Below are positions 55,437 to 64,000 of a DNA stretch of 64,000 bases, piece after piece. The notes below the pieces were generated by a model. The model ran no database searches. It was not told where the DNA came from and saw only the letters and a program-made list of their open reading frames with translations. The translations under genes were made by a program, and so were the position numbers. Position 1 is the first letter of the stretch. The number at the start of each line of letters is the position of its first letter. The stretch lies in contig NC_087065.1 in assembly GCF_963678635.1 (NCBI RefSeq), positions 28,167,254-28,231,253 on the forward strand, read 5' to 3'. Source of the DNA: Symsagittifera roscoffensis (taxonomy: Eukaryota > Xenacoelomorpha > Acoela > Convolutidae).

Positions 55437-55636
55437 NNNNNNNNNNNNNNNNNNNNNNNNNNNNNNNNNNNNNNNNNNNNNNNNNNNNNNNNNNNNNNNN
55501 NNNNNNNNNNNNNNNNNNNNNNNNNNNNNNNNNNNNNNNNNNNNNNNNNNNNNNNNNNNNNNNNNNNNNNNNNNNNNNNNNNNNNNNNNNNNNNNNNNNN
55601 NNNNNNNNNNNNNNNNNNNNNNNNNNNNNNNNNNNN
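55437..55636. other. Assembly gap (200 N)
   Basis: Exactly 200 N, probably a fixed-size placeholder. It cuts off the 5' part of the Penelope-like element that follows. Confidence 0.99.
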
Positions 55637-57000
55637 CGGTAAAAGCTTTCGATGATGTTGAAATACCAGATTGGGCACAACAAGTGTTGGCATTAGGACC
55701 GAAACGCCCTATAAGGGACAAACTTAGTGAGACATACTCTCTCATCAATATTGACCGCCTTCTTTCGGATCTCAAAAATCTAAAAGTCCCTTTTTGAGAT
55801 CGAAGCAGTGGTAAAAGCCTTTGCTAAAAGGATTAAACAAACACCATCTACCAAGAGCGTTTAGAAGGCCCGAAGGCATCTGAAGAGAAATGGATTGGTT
55901 GCGGTGTCGTATGACAAAAGGGCATTGCTTTATTGTGCAATGAGGAAGGATACATACGAGAACAAGCTATCGGATTTAATATGTTCAAAAAAGCTCAGTG
56001 AAATCCAAGGAACCAGTGATTCGATCTTTATGAAGATAGAGAAAGATATCAACCAGGAACTGTTGGTTATGAGGAAAAATCACGAAATAAAAAAAAAAAG
56101 AATCTATACACAAGGATGAGGTCTGCTGGGGTCCGCCCACCAGGCCTTATGGGTTGGCGAATGGGCATAAAGAAAATACCCAATTGAGACCGGTCCTCTC
56201 AATGACTGGTAGCTCTTATTACAACCTGAACAAGCTTCGTGCAAAGTTTTTGGAGAAAATTGGGGGCGCAAACATCGAAACCAAATCACTAGAAGTGAGA
56301 AAAGTCTTAGAGAGCATTAGTCTTGAGCCCAGTGAAACTTTTATATCTCTAGATGCTAAGAGTTTGTAATCAAATGTTCCACTCAAAGAAGCAATAGACC
56401 TAGCTCTGAGAAAGCTGTATGAGCAAGATGAACCACCATCAGTTGCTAGGAAAACCGTGCAGAGACTGTTGAACATGCCAGTTAGTCAAGTCCATTTCAA
56501 GTGCAATGAAACATGGTACATTCAGAAAGATGGTTTGGCAATGGGGGCATCTCTATCCGTTATCTTAGCAAATCTTTGGCTTAAGCATTAAAAAACTACA
56601 CTGTCGAGGGATATTCCCGAAATTTTTATACCAGAAAAAAATCTCAATAGTAAATGTCCCGAGTGCAATAAGAAGGTCACGTACAGGTCAAAAAGTGTGG
56701 AATGTAAATGCTGTTTGAACTAGTATCACGTAAAATCGTTGATATATATCAGATGATTAGTATCTGAATATAAGTCAAATCGTCTGGTGCTGAAGAAAAT
56801 GCATCGCGATGAGGAAAAAAAATAAGTCTATGCAGCAAGCTAAGTTTATTCTCTGTTACTTTGAAAATATGATGAGAACAGTGAAGGTTGATCCCGAAGA
56901 GATGCTGCGGGCAGCAAACTTACTGCATCCAATTTAACAGTTCACAATAGAGACACCAAACACGTCTGATATATTGGCATTTGTCGATTTATAAAATATT
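55637..57000 (+). pseudogene. Penelope-like reverse transcriptase with embedded zinc finger (broken)
   Basis: Family blocks in order across several frames: IPDWAQQVLALGPKRP (55663), NGLVAVSYDKRALLYC (55890), RPVLSMTGSSYYNLNKLRAK (56192), ISLDAKSL (56342), NVPLKEAIDLALRKLYEQD (56375), the catalytic-region block QKDGLAMGASLSVILANLWL (56524), then a PHD-like finger CPEC...VECKCC...YH near 56653-56730 and FTIETPNTSDILAF near 56941. Stops interrupt it after KSL, after LWLKH and in the finger. A GIY-YIG endonuclease is not visible; it may lie in the gap or be lost. Non-functional remnant, 5' truncated by the gap. Confidence 0.8.
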
Positions 57001-57329
57001 ATTTTTTGTAAAGCGATGGAAATCAACCGTAAACAGTGGTTGGGTAACCAATATCCGGAAGTCTAGTTGTCGCGGGTTGCATCGCAAGCCCTTGAAAAGA
57101 TCATCGAGAAGATCACAAACAAATTGCCCTGAAAAGATTCCCTGAGATTAGAGCAGCGTTTCGCCACCCATCTTGATGGTTCAATATCGGAGGAATCACA
57201 GTAAGACGTTGGCAGAAAAAACTGCTCGGTATCAGAAATGCGCAGATTATTTTCACGACGCGAAATTTTATCTGCATTGAAAACCTTCTGCATGTTCTAT
57301 TTATATTCCTCCTTTTCCAATGATTGAAA

Positions 57330-59175
57330 TCAAAAGTTGTGTACAGTTTTGAATGTTTTGAGTGCAAATCTATCTATAATGGCCAGATAATTGTTGATTT
57401 TCTTATCCTCTGCTATGTTGGCGATGACTGGGCCTTCTAGTTTTCCTGAGGAGATTTTGGGTGTCGCGAGTCTGTTGACGCATGTAAAATCCCAGGCAAT
57501 GGGCTTGCCACGTTGCCAGGGTGTCAATGTGGTGCCGTCCGGTCGGCGTTCGTCAGCACGAAGAAGGCCAGTAGGTTCAAGTGTGACGGGAATTTGAGCG
57601 GTTTTAAAGGCGTCGCGGAAAACTTCATTGCATATGGTGTGTCTCGTGAACATTGAGGTGATTCGCGGGCAGACCAAGGCATGCGTGCCGTAGGAGTCGA
57701 GAGTGGTGCCACACAGACATCTGTATTTTGTGGAAGCAGGGGCGCCCAATTTGATGCCACAGGCAATGCGGAACTGGTCATAGTGGAGACAGAGGCCAAG
57801 AGGATTGGAGGGAAGGGCATTGAGCCCACCTCCTGCTCTTCGGCAGTTGACTCCTTGTAGGCGAGCTTTTTGACGATCAGTTGCAGATTGCTCGATAAGA
57901 AGTCTGAGATGGTTTTTCGAGACTGGAATAGTCCATTGTTTCAGAAGTGATTTAGTCATTGCAGCAGTTATACTAGAGGTTTCACCTGTAATTGATTGCC
58001 AAATTGATAGTGCCTCTCGGAGAACAGAATCTGAGGGGAATGATTATTGAATAGTGATGTTGCAAGTGAAGAGCAAGAAACGAACAATGCAATGAAGGTA
58101 GAGGCTGCTAGTTCAATTGTAGACTGTATGCCGAAGCCACCAAGCTTGACTGGGAGTGTCAGCTGAGTCCAAGTGTCCCTCCCAAGAGATATGTTCATGA
58201 CTAATTCCATGGTGTCTTTCAGGTTGTCATGCATTTCTTGTAAGATTTTGTCCTTTTTGAAGACAGCAGAGGTACGGAATATGTATAAAAGTTTTGTAGA
58301 GCGAAGCAGTTTTTAATGAGGAAGAATGCTTGATATTTGGGAAAGACCTTGATGTTGGTGCAAAGGCGTTTGGACTCTTCATTTTTCTTCTCGAGGACCC
58401 TGTCAATGATTTTCTCGCCTAATGCTGCACCTAGAAGTGTCACGTCTTCCACTGGGATCAACTCGATGCCCGGACGGATAGCGTTAAGATTCTCAAGAAT
58501 TGAGACAGTGTTTTCTCCTTTCACCGTGAACTCACATTTTTTGGGCTTGATCATCAGTCCAAGTTTTCTGTTCTCATCTGTGAGATCTTTAGAATCTTGT
58601 AAGACAATTTTCCAGTTATCACCTGCCGATATGACATCAAGGTAGCCACATTTGAATTTGGAAGCGCGAGGTTAGTGAGCAGATGATGAATAACAAAACA
58701 GAATCCAATGGATGCAATCGGATCAGCTTCCTCAAAGGATAACTTAGTCACCGTAGCACAAAGACGAACAGTGTTCGTAACAGCGTTTTGCGAATGGATA
58801 GACTTCTGGGGCATGTATTTTGAATGCTTCCGCCAGGCAATCTCTTCTGACGGTATTGAATGCGATCGAGCAGCGTCGGCAGTCTCTTCTGCTCCAAAAC
58901 GGATACCTGCTCCGAGTTGCATGGGTGCCATCGTTGGTGCAAGCTTTATGATGATAACGCTGGCGGCGCACTTGCCGGCAAGTTGTCTGAATGTTTCGCC
59001 AACGGCAATTAGCCTGAAGCCACCACATTTTTTCTCCAGTGATATGAGGTTTGCACCAAACAGTAGTAGTTGGATGCTGACTGGAATTTCATTGCTGAGA
59101 AGGATGTTGCATAGTTCGGTGAATGAATCAAGGAATTTTTTGCCCGTTTCTCCAATATTGACTGAGATAGCCTAA
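57330..59175 (-). pseudogene. LINE (non-LTR) reverse transcriptase, 3' part, broken
   Basis: Reading leftward: KFLDSFTELCNILLSNEIP, FGANLISLEKKCGGFRLIAV (RT entry region, about 59175-59010), QLGAGIRFGAEE, IAFNTVRRDCLAEAFKIHAP, a decayed YLDV in place of YxDD near 58640, LGLMIKPKKCEF, ALFLL-type thumb region (FFLIKNCFALQNFYTY), LPVKLGGFGIQSTIELAAS, then a zinc-knuckle-like C-x-C-x5-H...C segment and a REL-endonuclease-like RPDGTTLTPWQRGKPIAWDF in the 209-aa frame 57330-57959. Frameshifts separate the blocks. The domain set is that of LINEs with a C-terminal restriction-like endonuclease region. The 5' part lies inverted at 59514-60249. Confidence 0.8.
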
Positions 59176-59513
59176 ATGTTGTGATAAACTTATTAAATAG
59201 GCCAATTGCGGTTTGCCTTTTGACTCAAGTACAAAATTCTCATCAATAAGTATAAAAACAAGTCATTTTTGAAACAAGCCATACGACGGACGACAAGGGC
59301 CAACAGTCAAATTTCTGATAACATCCTGACCCTGTACCCCAGGCCGCCCCAGAAATGCTCCTCCAGGACGGCCTGGAGGTAACCAAAAAGATGCTCCTCC
59401 AGTGATTGCCAACAACTTCGAGGCGATATAATGCTGCGTTGTCTGTGATCGCTGGTTCCACATCATCTGCCTCAATTTGACTGCAGAGGCTGTGAGCCAT
59501 TTGGAGACTTCAA
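59176..59513. other. Junction between the inverted LINE halves
   Basis: 59176-59290 is AT-rich filler. 59290-59513 is GC-rich with no clear ORF and is probably LINE 5' UTR on the plus strand. Confidence 0.45.
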
Positions 59514-60249
59514 ATGCCCAGATTGCTTGGTTCAAGAATAACCAATAGTAAGCAGTCTTGCCCAAGCTGTGGCAAGAATATCTCACTTCTTGCCAACAAC
59601 ACTTTTCGCGAACATGGACCTATTAACACCAGATGTCCCTCTTCTGGCCACTCGACCACTGCTTCTATTCCAAAACTTGTCAAGCCGCAAGACACACGTC
59701 TGCTAGACCTCGTCAAAAACTCACGCTGCAAAGTCCTCAAGCACGTGCCCAATGCAACTAGGGCATCTTTTGCTCGCCACCCTCCCCACCCTTATCAAAG
59801 GTGTCATTCGCAAACCAATGAACATCAATTCCTGGTTACGTGTACTTCTCTTCGTTCATCACTGCTTGAAAGCGCCAGCTAGATCCTATTACCGCAAAAA
59901 GCAGTCTGTAGCCAGCCTCGTCAACAAGCAAACTGCTGCTTTCTTGGAACTTGACATCAATGATCTCATGACACAAGCTATGCCGGGAAAACAGAAAGCC
60001 AGTACCAGGAAGAACACTTCTACAACAACAAACATTGCGAAAAGAGTATCGAAAAAACTTGACATGGGAGATATTAAGGGTGCTGTCAGAATCGCGAGCT
60101 CAGCTGACACTTTTGCTACCTCTGACATAACCAACCTCAAGCATCTTCAGGACAAACATCCGGAATTTCCCAAAAACAGGCGACATTTTCCGCCAATCGA
60201 CAACGTAGCTGATACTCTCACTGCAACAGTGACCTCGAGAAAGCCATGA
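59514..60249 (+). pseudogene. LINE 5' part, inverted relative to its RT part
   Basis: Two overlapping frames (59514-59882 and 59752-60249) together give the N-terminal region of the same LINE type: a CPSCGK...H...C finger near 59556, NATRASFARHPP, LVNKQTAAFLEL, IAKRVSKKLDMGDIKGAVRI and SADTFATSDITNLKHLQDKH. The frameshift at the overlap (about 59752-59770) breaks the gene. Base composition is more GC-rich than the surroundings and equal to the RT part on the other strand. It reads away from the RT part, so the two halves are head to head. Confidence 0.75.
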
Positions 60250-60852
60250 TCTTTTTTTGTTTTTTGTTTGTTTTTTGTTTCGGCAATTGTAAACTAAAAT
60301 TGTTTAGTTGAGAGTTTCATAATCAATAGCTACATCAAACAACATCATATTTATCGAAAACAACTCATCGAGTTAGTAACTTAATTGTTGACACAAGAAA
60401 TAGCTTATAAATTGTTAAGAGCTCGTCTAGATAGTTTCTGAACTGTTTCTGTACATCTTTTTGTTCAAACGGATACTGGGTCCCCTGGTCCGCAAACTGT
60501 TTTTTGTTCTTTCTGTGACTTATGCTCAAAACACATTTTTTTATTAACGGATGAAAAGTATCCTGGTACGCTTGAAATATCTAGCTTCTACTTCTTGGCA
60601 GTTTTTGTTCAATTGACATAATTTTTACCGGATACCGATATTCGTATTTCTCAACAAATTTTTGATTTCTTTCGGGAAAATAAATTCTGTTGGTAACAAA
60701 CTATTTTGATCTGACATATCGTAAGCAAAGAAATCGATAATTTTCAGACTGAAAAGTTTGAGTTGTAGGCATGCTAAAATTGGGTGATATAAAACTTCTT
60801 TCCTTATATCGAGTCTGCTCGATTTTTTCAATTCTGCATTTTATAATTCTTG
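60250..60852. other. AT-rich spacer
   Basis: T-rich sequence with TTTTTTGTTTGTTTTTTG near 60250, which could be the target-side end of the LINE insertion. No ORF supported. Confidence 0.4.
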
Positions 60853-61620
60853 TCACTTTCTAACAGTATCCAAGTTACCTGTAGTATGACGAGCCAAATG
60901 AAAAAATTCAGGGAGAAAATAAACTGACAGTGTTAATGACTTGGCCCTCAATAATTTACTCAGTGCAATTAACCCTCGATGTTTCTGAGTTTGAGAACTC
61001 AACAGTAGTTCAATATTTTCATCTTTCTGGGAGGTGTAAAACAAGACACCAAGTATTTTTGTTTCCTTGACTGTTTTATAGGGTGATACATTAGGTATAG
61101 AAAGCACTTCACTTTTACTTATGTTAATCGTCATATGAGTTTGTTTTTGTAAAATGTATCGATTAAGCGAAACAAACTGTCAATACATCGGATTTTGATA
61201 AGACAAGTTATGCTTTCTGCATATGAAACTAGTTTGGGGCACAATAACCGGAAACTTTCAAATGCTTCTGAAGATTCAATTGCTTAAAGAAGGAGTTCGA
61301 TAAAAACTATGAATAAAAATGCAGAAGTAGGGCAACCTTGTCTCACACCGCAATGAATTTTGAAGCTGGCTGATAAAAAACCCTTTAAGTCAATTACTGC
61401 TTTTGAGTCTAAATACAAAGATTCAATAGCTCTAACGGAAAAATCATCAAGAATACCCCCTCTAAAAACTTTGATGAGAAGTGATCTGTCAACTCTGTCA
61501 AATGCTCTAGAGAAGTCTAATATTACAGCACAAGAATCTCGGTTAGCCAATCGTTCTGCAGTAACCGTTCTGGAGTAATGATCATCTCTTTCCCGAACGG
61601 ATCTGGAGCAGGCCGAGCTT
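60853..61620 (-). pseudogene. Second LINE family: reverse transcriptase fragment
   Basis: Minus-strand blocks: SCAVILDFSRAFDRVDRSLL (RT catalytic block A, near 61540-61480), FKIHCGVRQGCPTSAFLFI (block B, near 61355), LVSYAESI where YADD is expected (near 61225), then KSEVL...KILGVLFYTSQ (near 61110-61030). The changed YADD and a frame break make it non-functional. Different family from the LINE at 57-60 kb. It continues as a more decayed copy at 62727-63065. Confidence 0.72.
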
Positions 61621-63710
61621 TAATTAAAGCAATAGTTTCAGAATCGAAACTTTTTTGGCTAAAACGAGAAATATTGAAACAACTTACATTTTAGCATGAA
61701 ATTAGCAACGAAAACATTGTGAAAACAAAATGTTGAAGATTTTCAGAAGTTTGTGGCTAAATTCATAAAATAGTTGTTACTTATTTTAAAATATAATATT
61801 TGTGAGTTTATGATCGGTTGAAATTTTCACGTTTCAAAATAATGACGTGTATGACACTTTTAATGATCTTTGATCATTTTGTACGGATTAGTTTAGATTT
61901 TTAAAAACTGAAAATGCACAAAAATGTGCGTAAAGGTTTGTTTGAAATTACAACTTTAACACATTCTCAAACGTTGTTTTTAATCATTTTATTGTTTCAT
62001 ATTTTCTGGTAATTCTTTTTTATTTTAGCAAATGTGCATGCACCTACTTTTTGTAGGTTGACGTGTTTCTTCAAGTTTTTTCGCCATGGGAAAATGCGAG
62101 ATTAAAGTACTCTTGAGGACTCGAAAATTTTAAATGGCTGTAAAGGAGCACCAATTTGTTACCAATTGAAGCGTTTTTGACAGATTTATGAAGGACATTG
62201 AAACCATTCGATCTTCCTAGAGTCGCTGATTTTTTTGTTCACACAAAGATTATGACATCAATTCAAACAATGCACATCTAATCCGATGTGAAATTCTTGA
62301 AGACTTCATGCATTTTTGTTTGTACATTCCTAGTTGTTTTTCCTCCACGTGCCGGCGCGGCGTAAGAGCAAAAAGGAAACTCCAGAGTGTACAAGGGGAT
62401 TGATCTAACCCGTAATGAAAGGATTGAATTTTTATACAATAAGAAAAATATTAAAATTTAGGGTTGAAAAACAAATTCTGTAAGAGTAGAAGCAGCATCC
62501 ATTCTTCTCAAGGCAGGCTGAAGATTCAACGTCCGATCTTACTCCAACTCAACTCCATTGCATACAGCTGCAAATAGACCAGACAACAGGGCAGTCATAG
62601 AACTGCTTCTCTCATTAAGTTGATCACCGTCTGAATGGATGCAAACATCAAGTAGCGATACAACAGAAGCCTCAGAAAGTAGGGCACCAGAGGCGAAATG
62701 AAAGTATGAGACTAGACGCAACCTTCAATTGCTTCTGAAGATTCAATTGCTTAAAGAAGGGGTTCGATAAAAACTATGAAAAAAAATGCAGAAAGAGGGC
62801 AACCTTGTCTCACACTGTGATGAATTTTGAAGCTGGCTGATAAAAAACCATTTATCTCAATTACTGCTTTTGAGTCTAAATACAAAGTTCCAATAGCTCT
62901 AACGGAAAACTCATCAAGTTTTAAATCTTTAAAAATTTTGATGAGTCTTTATTTTGATGGTTTAAACCTTTAAAAATCTGTCAACTCTGTCAAATGCTTT
63001 AGAAAAGTCTTTTCAGCTCATGAATCTCGGTTAGCCAATCGTTCTAGAGTAATCGTTCAGTTGAAGCATATTTGTAAACTTGTGATTGGTTGAGTTTTCA
63101 CGTTTCGAAATATTGAAGTTTATGACACTTTTAATGATCTTTGATCATTTTGTACAGATTAGTTTAGATTTTTAAAACCTGAAAATGCACAAAAATGTTC
63201 GAAAACGTTTGTTTGAAATTACACTTTTAACGCATTATCAAATGTTGTTTTTATTCATTTTATTGTTTCATATTTTCTGGTAATTCTATTTTGTTTTAGC
63301 AAATGTGCGTACACCTATTTTTGTAGGTTGAAGTATTTCTTTAAATTTTTTTGCCAAGGGAAAATGCGAAGTTAAAGTACTCTTGAGTACTCGAACATTT
63401 GAAATGCCTGTAAACGAGCACCAATTCGTTACCAATTGAAGCGTTTCTGACAGATTTATGAAGGACATTGAAACCATTCGATCTTCTTAGATTCGCTGAT
63501 ATTTGTATTCACACAATGGTTATGATACCAGTTCAAACAATACACATCTAATCCGATTTAAATCCTTGAAGCTTTTATGCTTTTTTGCTTTTACATTTCT
63601 TGTTGTTCTTCCTCCACGTGCCGGCGCGGCGTAAGAGCAAAAAGGAAACTCGAGAGTGTACAAGGGGACTGATCTAACCAATAATAAAAGGATTGGAATT
63701 TTATAGATTA
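61270..63710 (+). repeat. Duplicated 1.3-1.5-kb block with LINE fragment
   Basis: 61270 and 62738 start with the same GAAGATTCAATTGCTTAAAG; 62341 and 63610 carry the same CTCCACGTGCCGGCGCGG. Offsets fall from 1468 to 1269, so the copies differ by indels. Between these anchors long stretches match (CTTTGATCATTTTGTAC, TTATTGTTTCATATTTTCTGG). The insert at 62470-62730 is not shared. Confidence 0.85.
62727..63065 (-). pseudogene. Second copy of the LINE RT fragment
   Basis: Matches 61260-61560 over about 200 bp including the block B region, then decays, with an insertion near 62925-62980. Too broken to read through. Confidence 0.65.
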
Positions 63711-64000
63711 AGAAAAATATTTAAAAACAAATTCTGTAAAAGTTTTAAGTAAAGAACAATCTCAGAAATTCCAACGGTGCTACACCAGACTCCCAAGGCC
63801 GGAAACTCCTCCAGACAAGAGATCCATTTTTGGACCTGTCTCTTAAATCTCTCAAAGACCGCTGGACAAATAGGCACAACCATCAAACATATCACGTCTA
63901 TCTTAAAAATTTATCAAAGCAATTCGGTTAATATATGGATGAAGGCGAAGTATATTTTTACGTGTTTCCGCTATTGGGCCCTTCTGCTTATTGCTGCGCA
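63711..64000. other. Right edge, no supported feature
   Basis: Only a 64-aa chance frame on the minus strand (63701-63895). Nothing else recognised. Confidence 0.4.

Noticed and set aside
55371-55797. ORFs spanning the N gap
   Set aside because: The codons in the gap are unknown; only the real sequence after 55637 is informative.
58708-59175. 155-aa plus-strand ORF
   Set aside because: It lies antisense to LINE reverse transcriptase blocks that match the family on the minus strand.

Overview
The window is animal nuclear DNA, AT-rich and full of repeats. Genes are split by spliceosomal introns whose acceptors resemble TTTTCAG. It carries metazoan transposon classes (LINE, Penelope-like, Polinton/Maverick, an env-bearing retroelement) and one ion-channel gene. 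There are no bacterial features. An invertebrate is likely; a nematode-like or other AT-rich lineage would fit the splice sites, but the species cannot be fixed from sequence alone.

Layout. 1-5.6 kb (+): the 3' part of a virus-like element with four closely packed ORFs: a Met-free P/S/T/Q/N-rich ORF open from the window edge, an 872-aa envelope-like glycoprotein, a 232-aa P/S/T-rich ORF and a 336-aa ORF. Overlaps, splice-acceptor-like sites and a terminal intron plus poly(A) signal suggest overlapping and spliced expression. 5.6-7.5 kb is its non-coding tail and one copy of an LTR-like repeat. 9.1-53.1 kb (-): a single four-exon Cys-loop (nicotinic-receptor-like) channel subunit of about 442 aa. 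Exons 2-4 lie at 9.1-10.8 kb and exon 1 at 52.7-53.1 kb, so intron 1 is about 41.9 kb.

Intron 1 holds a tandem array of six roughly 3-kb units with higher-order structure (11.7-28.9 kb), a diverged seventh copy (29.0-30.4 kb), tRNA-like SINE pieces and a 393-bp tandem duplication (31.7-33.5 kb), a 0.97-kb duplication (35.5-37.4 kb), GT and GTAT microsatellites (39.6-40.8 kb), two tandem copies of a dead Polinton-type DNA polymerase B (41.2-49.5 kb), a second LTR-like repeat copy, and a near-perfect 92-bp-arm foldback just inside the exon 1 donor.

Right flank. 54.0-54.4 kb is a small element with terminal inverted repeats built of 30-bp and 21-bp minisatellites, followed by a third LTR-like repeat copy and a short coding-like ORF. 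After a 200-bp gap, 55.6-57.0 kb is a dead Penelope-like reverse transcriptase with an embedded zinc finger. 57.3-60.25 kb is a LINE whose 5' part is inverted relative to its 3' part, as expected from twin priming. 60.85-63.7 kb carries fragments of another LINE in a duplicated block.

Only the receptor gene and the env-like element look intact. Almost everything else is decayed or duplicated mobile DNA.
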